Shown in pieces: positions 36,244 to 43,582 of a DNA stretch of 64,000 nucleotides (within the stretch, counting starts at the first letter, position 1; every line of letters starts with the position of its first letter). The DNA is from Paenibacillus sp. IHBB 10380. Lineage in GTDB: Bacteria > Bacillota > Bacilli > Paenibacillales > Paenibacillaceae. The notes beneath the pieces were generated by a model, which saw nothing but the letters and a program-made list of their open reading frames with translations, was not told the origin of the DNA and ran no database searches. The translations under genes were made by a program, and so were the position numbers. Where the stretch lies: NCBI RefSeq assembly GCF_000949425.1, contig NZ_CP010976.1, positions 5,642,001 to 5,706,000 of the forward strand, given 5' to 3'.

Positions 36244-36260
36244 TGTAAAGTAATTGTAAA
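36244..36260 (-). promoter_or_regulatory. Possible PhoP box
   Basis: On the minus strand two TTTACA hexamers are separated by 5 bp, the 11-bp period of PhoP half-sites (TT(A/C/T)ACA) in Bacillus. The site lies between the phosphatase-like gene and the VTC gene. Only two repeats are present; full boxes usually have four. Confidence 0.3.
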
Positions 36261-36287
36261 GCGCATAGTGAAGAGGGGGGAAACATA

Positions 36288-37001
36288 TTGAGTCCAAAAT
36301 TAAAATATCGCCATGAGTTAAAATACAACATTAACTATCATCAATATCTGATCATACGGCAACAGTTGAAGAACCTATTGAAGCAAGATAGGAATGCTGA
36401 TTCAACGGGAGAGTATCATATTCGGAGCTTGTATTTCGATGATATCGACAATAAGGCACTGCATGAGAAGCTAGGCGGAGTTCGGGATCGGGAGAAGTAT
36501 CGGATTAGAATTTATAATCTTTCTGACGAAGTCATTCATTTAGAGAAGAAGATTAAATTCAATGATTATATTACGAAGATTAAGGAATCCCTAACGAGAG
36601 AAATGGTAGACGCTGTTCTAAGTGGAAATTACGAAGTGCTGAATATGCCAGAGAAGCCTTTGTTATATGAGATGTACACAGCCATGAAGCATAAGCTACT
36701 TCGTCCTAAGGTCATCGTGGATTACGTACGCGAAGCCTACATAGCACAATCGGGTAATGTTCGGATTACCTTCGATAAGCATCTGAAGACAGGATTGAAT
36801 TCTGTCGATTTATTTAACCCGGATGTGCCTATGATTCATGCGCTTGATGATCATACGATTGTATTTGAAGTCAAGTACGATGAATATCTTCCTGAATATA
36901 TTAGGGCAGCTGTTCAGAGCAATGGTTTAATCCAGCAATCTAATTCCAAGTACGTTATATGTAGGAAATACCTTAAATTCAACCACTGGGAGGATCAATA
37001 A
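36288..37001 (+). CDS. VTC domain protein (polyphosphate polymerase-like)
   Basis: Translation starts at TTG with GAGGGGGG 7 bp upstream. The 237-residue protein is almost entirely a VTC domain, related to the catalytic tunnel domain of the yeast vacuolar transporter chaperone Vtc4. The opening R-H-E-L-K-Y, the basic K-Y-R-I-R-I-Y strand, a Glu-Lys-Lys strand, K-x-x-x-x-P-K-V-I-V-D-Y and a final E-V-K-Y-D-E-Y fit the fold, which binds triphosphate inside a ring of basic residues. It is soluble, and probably works at the membrane with the DUF4956 protein 2 bp downstream. The reaction is assumed to be polyphosphate synthesis or phosphate-chain binding. Confidence 0.85.
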   Translation: MSPKLKYRHELKYNINYHQYLIIRQQLKNLLKQDRNADSTGEYHIRSLYFDDIDNKALHEKLGGVRDREKYRIRIYNLSDEVIHLEKKIKFNDYITKIKESLTREMVDAVLSGNYEVLNMPEKPLLYEMYTAMKHKLLRPKVIVDYVREAYIAQSGNVRITFDKHLKTGLNSVDLFNPDVPMIHALDDHTIVFEVKYDEYLPEYIRAAVQSNGLIQQSNSKYVICRKYLKFNHWEDQ

Positions 37002-37003
37002 TT

Positions 37004-37723
37004 ATGGATCAGACAACAACAACTCAAGCAGCAGCGGACACAACAACTAATTTTAGCGATATTATTAAAAACTCGGTGTTAACGAACTTTAGTTCAGATA
37101 TCAGCATTGTCAAAATGTTACTTACCATGTCAATTGCTTTTTTAATCGGACTATTTATCTTCATCTTGTACAAGCGGGTATTTAGTGGGGTTCTTTACTC
37201 TAAGAGCTTTAACGTATCCTTGGTCGGAATGACCTTAATTACTGCACTTGTTATTATCGCAATTAATTCTAGTCTAGTATTGTCACTTGGTATGGTGGGT
37301 GCACTGAGTATCGTTCGTTTTAGAACACCTATCAAAGATCCAACAGATTTGATCTTCTTGTTCTGGGCAGCCGTTGCAGGGATTGTAACAGGTGCGGGAT
37401 TCTACACACTAGCCATCATCGGTTCTGTCATCATCGGTCTTGTATTGTTTATCTTTATCAAAAGGGATTCGTTCGAAACGCCATACCTGCTTGTTATTAA
37501 CTGCGAGGGAAATGAAAGTGAGAAGTCTGTACTTGCAAAGCTAAACGCTGCTGTTAAACGCTTCAATGTGAAACAAAAAACAGTAACTGCTGGAAATATT
37601 GAAATGACGCTAGAAGTACGATTAAGCAATGATGAATCGAGTTTCGTAAATCAGATTACGGAGCTTGACGGGGTAAGAAATGCCGTTCTAATTAGCTACA
37701 GCGGCGATTATGTATCACAATAA
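37004..37723 (+). CDS. DUF4956 membrane protein
   Basis: The 239-residue protein has a Thr-rich N-terminus, about four membrane helices (roughly 37-60, 75-98, 108-128, 135-152) with the conserved segment SLGMVGALSIVRFRTPIKDP, and a cytoplasmic C-terminal domain of about 80 residues. DUF4956 genes commonly accompany VTC-domain genes in bacteria, and the membrane part may conduct or receive the product, much as the Vtc complex does in yeast (inference). The start is 2 bp after the VTC stop, and its own stop overlaps or abuts the CotH gene, so the three are one operon. Confidence 0.82.
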   Translation: MDQTTTTQAAADTTTNFSDIIKNSVLTNFSSDISIVKMLLTMSIAFLIGLFIFILYKRVFSGVLYSKSFNVSLVGMTLITALVIIAINSSLVLSLGMVGALSIVRFRTPIKDPTDLIFLFWAAVAGIVTGAGFYTLAIIGSVIIGLVLFIFIKRDSFETPYLLVINCEGNESEKSVLAKLNAAVKRFNVKQKTVTAGNIEMTLEVRLSNDESSFVNQITELDGVRNAVLISYSGDYVSQ

Positions 37724-37737
37724 TGGGGGGGATGAAG

Positions 37738-39414
37738 ATGAAGTTCAGACCCGTTGCTACAATCGTCGTATGTGCCTGTGTTGCTCTATTGATCATTGGC
37801 ATCACAACGTATATGTCTCAAGATACGGAGAATGAGCATGCCACAGGGGAAGCAAGTATCTCTGTAGTTGATAATACGGAGAAGATTATAGAGAATGTAT
37901 TTCCAAAGGACAAAGTCGTCGATGTGAAAATTACGATTGATGAAGACGACTTTCAGAGTATGATGGACAATGCTTCAGCGGAAGAAGTGAAGACGGCTTC
38001 CGTGGATTACAATGGGATTCATTATGACAACATTGGCGTTCGTACCAAAGGTAATCTTAGCTTACGTAGTGTGGTCAGTATGGATGATTCAGATCGATAT
38101 AGTCTGAAGCTCTCCTTCGATGAGTATCTATCGAGTCAAACGTTATATGGTATCAGTAAAATTAATCTAAACAACAACTATAGTGATGCCAGTTACATGC
38201 GAGAGTATTTAACCTACGAATTAGCGGAACAAATGGGTTTACCTACGCCAGGTTATTCATTCGTTAATGTCTACGTGAATGATAAGCTGTGGGGGTTCTA
38301 TCTAGCTGTACAGCAGGTAGATGAACAGTATCTAGAGTCCAACTTCGGTAATTCTTATGGAGCGTTGTATAAAGCAGAAATGATGGGGACGGGTAGTGAC
38401 CTTGTATGGATTGACGATAAGATATCATCCTATTCAGGACTTGCTATGAAATCAGAATCTTCTAATGGAGATATCCTAATTGATATGATTAATGAGTTGA
38501 ATAACGGTACGAATATTGAGAAGTATTTGGACGTTGAGGAAGCACTGAAATACATTACACTTCAAGTGGTTACTAACAATACGGATAGCTATATTGGCTC
38601 TAATAAACAAAATTATTATCTGTATGAGGATGACGGAATATTCAAAGTTCTGCCATGGGATTACAATATGGCCTTTGGTGGTCTAGGGAAATCAAGTCTC
38701 TTGATTGATGAACCTACACAAGGAGCATTGGCAGAGCGGCCTCTCGTTGCTAAGCTTCTTGAGGTAGACGAATACAAGGAAAAGTATCACGAAATGATTC
38801 AAAATGCGACTGAGGGTTATCTTTCATCTGCTACATTTAAAGAACGTGTGACGCAAGTGTCGGATATGATTTCTTCCTATGTGAAGGCAGATCCATCAGC
38901 TTTTTATACTTATGAAGAGTATGAAACTGGCGTGAAACAGCTGATCCAGACCAACGATAGTCAAGTGAGTAATATGAATCAGCAGCTTGATGGCACCATT
39001 GCCTCTTCCGGTGACGGAAGTGGTAGTGGCTTTGACATGGGTGGCTTTGATAAGGCTGGTGGCGGAATGGGTGGCAGGGGAATGGGTGGCGGTCAAATGC
39101 CAACAGCCAATGGAACTGATGGAGATTATGCTGTCGCAGCAATAACGCCTCCTGATGGCAAAGAAGCAGGAGGCGTAGCGCCAACAGGGGAAGCAGGCCA
39201 AGGAGGCGGATTCAATCGGGGTCAAGGTGGTGGTTTTCCAGGTGGAGGCCAAGGAAGAAGTCCAGGCTTTCCTGGAGGCGGCGGTTTTGGTGGTAATCAA
39301 GCGAATAGTGCCCCACAAGGAACGATGAAGGATGTCATCATTACGCTAGTTGCATTAGTAGTGTTAGGATTGTCCTGTGTATTTGTTCTACTCTATAAGA
39401 GAAAACGAATTTAA
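37738..39414 (+). CDS. CotH-kinase family protein, membrane anchored
   Basis: The ATG at 37738 is chosen because GGGGGG lies 7 bp upstream; an ATG at 37723 would put that run inside the gene. The 558-residue protein has an N-terminal membrane helix, a CotH kinase domain (about 60-400; RTKGNLSLR, LNNNYSDASYMREYL, LPWDYNMAFGG), a Gly/Met-rich and then Gly/Gln/Pro-rich low-complexity region (about 415-520), and a C-terminal membrane helix with a basic tail. CotH of Bacillus is a protein kinase acting on spore-coat proteins. This version is outward-facing on the vegetative membrane. Its link with a VTC protein suggests a phosphoryl-transfer module. Confidence 0.85.
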   Translation: MKFRPVATIVVCACVALLIIGITTYMSQDTENEHATGEASISVVDNTEKIIENVFPKDKVVDVKITIDEDDFQSMMDNASAEEVKTASVDYNGIHYDNIGVRTKGNLSLRSVVSMDDSDRYSLKLSFDEYLSSQTLYGISKINLNNNYSDASYMREYLTYELAEQMGLPTPGYSFVNVYVNDKLWGFYLAVQQVDEQYLESNFGNSYGALYKAEMMGTGSDLVWIDDKISSYSGLAMKSESSNGDILIDMINELNNGTNIEKYLDVEEALKYITLQVVTNNTDSYIGSNKQNYYLYEDDGIFKVLPWDYNMAFGGLGKSSLLIDEPTQGALAERPLVAKLLEVDEYKEKYHEMIQNATEGYLSSATFKERVTQVSDMISSYVKADPSAFYTYEEYETGVKQLIQTNDSQVSNMNQQLDGTIASSGDGSGSGFDMGGFDKAGGGMGGRGMGGGQMPTANGTDGDYAVAAITPPDGKEAGGVAPTGEAGQGGGFNRGQGGGFPGGGQGRSPGFPGGGGFGGNQANSAPQGTMKDVIITLVALVVLGLSCVFVLLYKRKRI

Positions 39415-39429
39415 AGAACAATTTCAAAG

Positions 39430-39479
39430 CTAAAATAGTAGGCAAGGTATGATCCTTGGCCTATTGTTTTAGTTTTTTT
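39430..39479 (+). terminator. Terminator of the VTC-CotH operon
   Basis: CTAAAATAGTAGGC and AAGG pair with CCTTGGCCTATT and TTTTAG, followed by T7. Confidence 0.75.
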
Positions 39480-39658
39480 GGTCTGTCTTTTAGGATTCCT
39501 AAATAGGGTTGACGATTCAGTTTCGACAACGATATGATTTAAACATACATGAACGTCTCTCGATGACGGTAAATATATTAATTTTTCACGATAAGATCCA
39601 TGAAAATAGGATATTATGATAACTTATCTGTTTTTGAGAGAAGAGAGGAACGATAGAC

Positions 39659-40153
39659 ATGGAGAAATTCACATTTTTTTGGAGTACCCAATCACCCTTT
39701 TCACAATGGCATCCATCCCCCTTTGTTATAGATGGGAACACCTTTAATTGCGCAGAGCAATATATGATGTATGAGAAAGCTTGGTTATTTGGTGACGAGG
39801 ATACGGCGCATCAGATTCTAGCAGCGACTTCTCCAGGAACCCAGAAGCAGCTCGGACGGAAGGTAGCTCCATTTAATCCAGAAATGTGGAACAAACATTG
39901 TAAGCAGATTGTACATGATGGGAATTTCGAGAAGTTCACACAAAATCAAGAGTTGCTGTTGAAACTGTTGGCAACGAAAGGTACAACATTGGTTGAAGCA
40001 AGTCCGTTGGATCGGATCTGGGGCGTAGGACTAGCTGAAGATGATCCTAAAATTCATAACCGTAAGACGTGGCGGGGCACGAACTGGTTAGGTGAAATAT
40101 TAACGGATTTAAGAGAAGAATTACTCAAATTAAGAAATAAGAATGAGAAGTAA
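39659..40153 (+). CDS. NADAR family N-glycosidase (YbiA-like)
   Basis: The 164-residue protein matches the NADAR fold along its length: FFWSTQSPFSQWHP at the start, NCAEQYMMYEKA, VAPFNPEMWNKHC, LDRIWGVGLAEDDP and W-R-G-T-N-W-L-G-E near the end. YbiA-type members hydrolyse early riboflavin-pathway intermediates to prevent build-up of reactive amines; others remove ADP-ribose from nucleic acids. No riboflavin or ADP-ribosyltransferase gene is adjacent. GAGAGGAACG lies upstream of the ATG. Single gene. Confidence 0.9.
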   Translation: MEKFTFFWSTQSPFSQWHPSPFVIDGNTFNCAEQYMMYEKAWLFGDEDTAHQILAATSPGTQKQLGRKVAPFNPEMWNKHCKQIVHDGNFEKFTQNQELLLKLLATKGTTLVEASPLDRIWGVGLAEDDPKIHNRKTWRGTNWLGEILTDLREELLKLRNKNEK

Positions 40154-40204
40154 AGGTATTAGAAATGATGTGAAATTTAAATTTAATATTTACAAATATT
40201 GCAA

Positions 40205-40233
40205 TTGTAGATTTTTTCCTTCAAAGGTATAAT
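40205..40233 (+). promoter_or_regulatory. Promoter of the agr-like locus
   Basis: TTGTAG and TATAAT are separated by exactly 17 bp, about 50 bp upstream of the first gene. An inverted repeat (TACAA ... TTGTA) overlaps the -35 box and may bind a regulator. Confidence 0.6.
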
Positions 40234-40280
40234 ATCTATAGGTAATTTGTCGCAATATGTAAAGATGGGAGTGATGGATT

Positions 40281-40952
40281 TTGTTGAATTTATGGCCATA
40301 TCTCATCTTATCTGTTTTTGAGACTGGTGCTATGTTCTTTCTATCATTCAAAATATTCAAGATTGACTTGTTCCTTAAGGAGATTGTATTTGCTAGTTTA
40401 ATAATGGGCTTTATTTCTTACATATTAAGAAATGATTATCATCTGACTCAAATAGACATCGTCTTGCAGTATATGCTCATGTTCTGTTTTCTATGGCTTA
40501 TGTTCAGAATTCACGTATTTTATGCTGCTATAATGACGGGGATGGGCTATCATGCCTATTTACTAATTCAGACTTTCTTTTATTTCATCATGGATCGCAT
40601 GGATTTCCTATCCTATAGTACCCAAATTGGAATAAATATTGGCACTTTAATTCTTCAATCGTTATCTGTATTTACGGCAATTTTAATTGGAATGTATATA
40701 GGTAAGAAACGTAAAGGTTTCGATTTCATTCCAGATAAACCTAACGGTAAAATTCATATTTGCTCTAGAGATAAAATTTTATTTGCCTTAAATATTCCAT
40801 CCATTCTCATCGTATTCTCGACCATGTACTTTGCCAATTATTTATCACAGTGGTTTTTTATAATGCCATTTTCATATGCTCTGGTATTATACGGTTATCT
40901 ACATTTATCTTACAAAAAGGATAGAAGTAATAATGAAAACTTTGGCTTATAG
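40281..40952 (+). CDS. Polytopic membrane protein of the agr-like locus (sensor-like, no kinase)
   Basis: Translation begins at TTG (40281 or 40284) with GGGAG 9 bp upstream. The 223-residue protein is almost all membrane: about seven hydrophobic helices (near 5-25, 33-52, 60-78, 82-103, 115-140, 165-185, 190-212), with a basic cytoplasmic loop near 142-165. This size and topology resemble the N-terminal sensor half of AgrC, but no His-kinase or ATPase domain follows. The last 20 bp overlap agrB. It may be the receptor for the peptide made by AgrB, or a membrane protein that holds the LytTR regulator inactive. No family is recognised directly. Confidence 0.6.
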   Translation: MLNLWPYLILSVFETGAMFFLSFKIFKIDLFLKEIVFASLIMGFISYILRNDYHLTQIDIVLQYMLMFCFLWLMFRIHVFYAAIMTGMGYHAYLLIQTFFYFIMDRMDFLSYSTQIGINIGTLILQSLSVFTAILIGMYIGKKRKGFDFIPDKPNGKIHICSRDKILFALNIPSILIVFSTMYFANYLSQWFFIMPFSYALVLYGYLHLSYKKDRSNNENFGL

Positions 40953-41457
40953 AATCGCAGAGTCAATCAAGCGCACGGATCCGGAACGAACGCATTCTAT
41001 TGAAGTCATGCAGTATGCGCTTGGTATTATCCTTAACACGCTATTCATTTTTATTACTTCTCTACTTTTGGGATGGGCTACTGGAAGAATGGGAGATACC
41101 TTATTGGTATTTTTTGCAATAGCAATATTGCGTATGTGTTCAGGAGGAACTCATTTAAAGTCTGTGTGGGCGTGTAACATCGTTTCTATCGTCATTTGTA
41201 CTGGTATTCCACTTTTGTCACTATTGTTCGACGATGTGCTATTGTACATAAATGCTGTCAGCTTAGTGGTCATGCTGTTGTTTGCTCCAAGACCTGATGC
41301 TAATGTTCATATATCTAGGGGAGCATATCCTTGGCTAAAGGTTATATCTGTTCTATTGGTAGCCCTTAACTTTATTATAGGCTCATCCGTTGTAGGACTA
41401 GCATTTCTAGTTCAGTCCTTGACAATCATCCCTTTGAGAAGGAGGAAAACCACATGA
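40933..41457 (+). CDS. agrB: AgrB-like peptide-processing membrane endopeptidase
   Basis: The 174-residue protein has the AgrB layout: an N-terminal amphipathic start, five or six membrane helices, and the catalytic pair in RMCSGGTHLKSVWACN (H74 and C81, seven residues apart, as in S. aureus H77/C84). AgrB cuts the C-terminal tail from AgrD and helps cyclise the rest. The ATG lies within the end of the upstream gene, with AAAAAGG 12 bp before it. Its stop overlaps the AgrD-like ATG (ATGA), the arrangement expected for an enzyme and its peptide substrate. Confidence 0.9.
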   Translation: MKTLAYRIAESIKRTDPERTHSIEVMQYALGIILNTLFIFITSLLLGWATGRMGDTLLVFFAIAILRMCSGGTHLKSVWACNIVSIVICTGIPLLSLLFDDVLLYINAVSLVVMLLFAPRPDANVHISRGAYPWLKVISVLLVALNFIIGSSVVGLAFLVQSLTIIPLRRRKTT

Positions 41458-41573
41458 AAAAAATGACTGCTCGTTATGCCTCTAAGGCATTGGCATCATC
41501 AGCTCGACTTTTTACTGCTGTATTAAAACCGATGTTCCACAGCCCAGAAGCGCCACAAGAGCTCCGCAAGTAA
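41454..41573 (+). CDS. agrD: AgrD-like signalling peptide precursor, lacking the ring cysteine
   Basis: A 39-residue peptide follows agrB with a 4-bp overlap and a strong site (AAGGAGG, 6 bp before ATG). It has the three-part AgrD structure: a basic amphipathic N-terminal helix (MKKMTARYASKALASSARLF), a short hydrophobic core (TAVLKPMF) and a charged tail with the P-E-x-P-x-E-L pattern (SPEAPQELRK). The core contains neither Cys nor Ser. Aligned on the tail, the usual ring Cys position is Leu24. Candidate nucleophiles are Thr21 and Lys25; a linear peptide is also possible. The gene is too short for usual gene calling. Confidence 0.8.
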   Translation: MKKMTARYASKALASSARLFTAVLKPMFHSPEAPQELRK

Positions 41574-41594
41574 TTTGATGAGGGTGGGGAAAGT

Positions 41595-41921
41595 ATGCGT
41601 GTTCTGAATAAAGACGGGTCTTCCAACGAAATTCAGGAAGAAGATATATTGTATTTCTCCAATCATAAGAATACAATATTCGTTCATACCAAAGAAGGCG
41701 AATTTCTACTCCCCACCACGTTGTCCGATTTACATACCGCCTATCAATGTAAGGGTTTTGAACGTCTTGATCGATCTAATGTTGCTAACATTAACAATGT
41801 TACCGATTATGATCAAGATCGAAAGGTCGTATTCTTTGATTCCAAGCAGAATTTTACCACAGTATCCGAATCCAATGAACCAAGGATTAAGAAATATTTG
41901 GCTTCGATCAAAAAGAGCTAA
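41595..41921 (+). CDS. Stand-alone LytTR DNA-binding regulator
   Basis: The 108-residue protein is only a LytTR domain: I-L-Y-F-x-x-x-x-x-x-I-F-V-H-T near residue 20, TTLSDLHTAY, and FERLDRSNVANINNVTDYD, which matches the family's F-x-R-x-H/D-R-S-x-x-V-N motif. It has no receiver domain, so it cannot be controlled by phosphorylation as AgrA is. GGTGGGGAAAG precedes the ATG; the gene starts 21 bp after the AgrD-like gene and ends at a strong terminator. It is expected to control this locus and others, perhaps held or released by the 223-residue membrane protein, as in streptococcal LytTR regulatory systems. Confidence 0.85.
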   Translation: MRVLNKDGSSNEIQEEDILYFSNHKNTIFVHTKEGEFLLPTTLSDLHTAYQCKGFERLDRSNVANINNVTDYDQDRKVVFFDSKQNFTTVSESNEPRIKKYLASIKKS

Positions 41922-41948
41922 ACCCGTTAGTGGGTTTAGCTCTTTTTT
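41914..41948 (+). terminator. Terminator of the agr-like locus
   Basis: GAGCTAAACCC pairs perfectly with its complement, followed by T6. The LytTR stop codon is inside the stem. Confidence 0.9.
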
Positions 41949-42094
41949 AGATAAATATTCCATTATTCCATATTATCCATCATTTGTAAAGAGAAATTCG
42001 GAGGGTGGAAAAACCGAGACATTTGAAGGTTGGAATGGTACTCTTTTACAAGGTTATTAATTATACAAATATCTATGCCTTGTGGAGGAATAAG

Positions 42095-42262
42095 ATGAAA
42101 AGTAAATTCTTACCGTCTCCTCGTCCTTCTGCGCTCGAGTCGCTGAACGACCAGCAACTGTTAAATGTGTATGAGTTAGCAGTCCAAGCGGAGACTTCAA
42201 CCGATTTTATTGAAATACTAGAAGAGACTTTGGAAAAAAGACATATTAACTTTAGAAAGTAG
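42095..42262 (+). CDS. sda: Sda-like sporulation histidine kinase inhibitor
   Basis: The start is set at the ATG 42095, which has TGGAGGAA 6 bp upstream; a longer frame from 42005 is not supported. The 55-residue product contains the Sda helical hairpin: SLNDQQLLNVYELAVQAETS then TDFIEILEETLEKR (about 18-49), matching L-S-D-E-L-L-x-x-x-Y-x-x-A-x-x-x-x-x-x-D-F-I-x-x-x-x-x-E-x-x-R-R of Sda. The first 16 residues are a Pro/Ser-rich extension. Sda binds KinA-type kinases and blocks sporulation when replication is disturbed. It stands between the agr-like locus and a convergent transporter, with almost no gap to the latter. Confidence 0.75.
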   Translation: MKSKFLPSPRPSALESLNDQQLLNVYELAVQAETSTDFIEILEETLEKRHINFRK

Positions 42263-43501
42263 TTATACAAGTTTAGATTGCGGTTTAAGCTGTAACATTT
42301 CCTTTCGAGCCTGATTGCGAATAGGTGGCTGAATAGTCATGATCAAGATAAGAGAGATCATACATAGAACACCGATGACGATAAATGTGGGTTTGAATCC
42401 ACCAAGGTAAGAAGCGATAAAGGAGCCAGATAGGGCACCTAGTCCAAAGCCTTGGTAGATGATCCCATAGTTCTTACTATGGTTCTTCAGGCCGAAGAAG
42501 TCTCCGACAATGGCTGGGAATACCGTAATATTACCACCGAAGCAAAAAGCAATTCCTGCTACACAAGCGAAGAAAATTCCGAAATTTAAATGAGCAAAGC
42601 TGAGAACTAGTACGGCTACGGAAGTTACAGCAAGAGAGCCTGCTACTACACGTAAACGTCCTACTTTATCAGATAACGCACCGAGAATAATTCGACCAGC
42701 GGTATTGAAGATTGCTATCATGGCAACAGCATTAGCAGCGGTATTAATACTAAGCCCGACCATTTGGACTCCTATATCTTTCACGATCCCAATGAGGTAG
42801 AGTCCACTCATACAAGCAGTGAAAAAGATAATAAATAGTACATATGCTTCTTTGGTCTTCAACATTTCTTTGACACTGAAATTAACTTCTGTGTTATTAA
42901 GGTTCACGTTACCATTGGTGTTATCCTGTACTGGAATGGGGGCCTCTTTGACCAGCTGGGCTCCAGCAACAACCATGATCATCACGATAGCTCCCCATAA
43001 TAAGAATGCCTGCGATACGCCCATAGAGCTAATAAAGCCTGAGTTAATGTATTTGAATATGAGACTGCCCATTCCAAATGCACCGACGGACACCCCAGAG
43101 ATTAAGCCTTTTCGTTCAGGAAACCATTTAATAAGATTAGATAGAGAAGTAATATAAGCAATACCATCTGCGAAGCCTACGACTATACCAGCTAGCAAAT
43201 AGATGAGAGCTAATGAATGAACCTGAGAGCTTGCGATTAGACCGAGCCCAAGCACAATTCCAGCTATGGATATCAGTTTACGAATGCCCCATTGTTCTTG
43301 TAGTTTACCTGCAAATAGAGTAGCGATAGCTAGAGAAAAGCTAGTGATAGAGAAGGTCATAGCTACAGAACTGAGTTCCCAGCCGAATTTAGATACTAGA
43401 GGTTGATTGAATAGGCTCCATGTATAGATCGTACCGAGCCCCATCTGAACAATGATTGTTCCGAGTACTATGAGCCAGCGGTTCATGGTTGTATTTTTCA
43501 T
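42263..43501 (-). CDS. OFA-family MFS transporter
   Basis: The start is placed at the ATG 43501, with AGAAGG 8 bp upstream; an in-frame ATG at 43522 is possible. The 412-residue carrier has twelve membrane helices and the OFA opening NRWLIVLGTIIVQMGLGTIYTWS split over helix 1, with G-x-x-x-D-x-x-G-R-R-like GALSDKVGRLRV between helices. OFA carriers include oxalate:formate antiporters and the E. coli pyruvate-induced YhjX. The LytS/LytT-type pair directly upstream on the same strand, and YpdB-like repeats between them, suggest a role in pyruvate or a similar carboxylate. Confidence 0.88.
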   Translation of the reverse strand: MKNTTMNRWLIVLGTIIVQMGLGTIYTWSLFNQPLVSKFGWELSSVAMTFSITSFSLAIATLFAGKLQEQWGIRKLISIAGIVLGLGLIASSQVHSLALIYLLAGIVVGFADGIAYITSLSNLIKWFPERKGLISGVSVGAFGMGSLIFKYINSGFISSMGVSQAFLLWGAIVMIMVVAGAQLVKEAPIPVQDNTNGNVNLNNTEVNFSVKEMLKTKEAYVLFIIFFTACMSGLYLIGIVKDIGVQMVGLSINTAANAVAMIAIFNTAGRIILGALSDKVGRLRVVAGSLAVTSVAVLVLSFAHLNFGIFFACVAGIAFCFGGNITVFPAIVGDFFGLKNHSKNYGIIYQGFGLGALSGSFIASYLGGFKPTFIVIGVLCMISLILIMTIQPPIRNQARKEMLQLKPQSKLV

Positions 43502-43544
43502 TGTGATAGCCTTCTTTCTCATAATGTTAACCCTTACATTCTGT

Positions 43545-43550
43545 ATTATA
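43545..43550 (-). promoter_or_regulatory. -10 box of the OFA transporter gene
   Basis: TATAAT on the minus strand, with no fitting -35 (CGTTAT at 17 bp), as expected for a promoter that needs an activator. The LytTR-type repeats lie 32 bp upstream. Confidence 0.5.
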
Positions 43551-43582
43551 AGGCAAGAAGTAAGGGGATAACGGTTTTGAGA

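Noticed and set aside
36134..36331. Minus-strand frame of 65 codons before the VTC gene
   Set aside because: It overlaps the VTC start and promoter region, has no ribosome site and no recognisable pattern.
42045..42075. TTATACAAA upstream of sda and TTATACAAG after it as DnaA boxes
   Set aside because: Each differs from TTATCCACA at two or more positions. sda in B. subtilis is DnaA-controlled, but this match is too weak to claim here.
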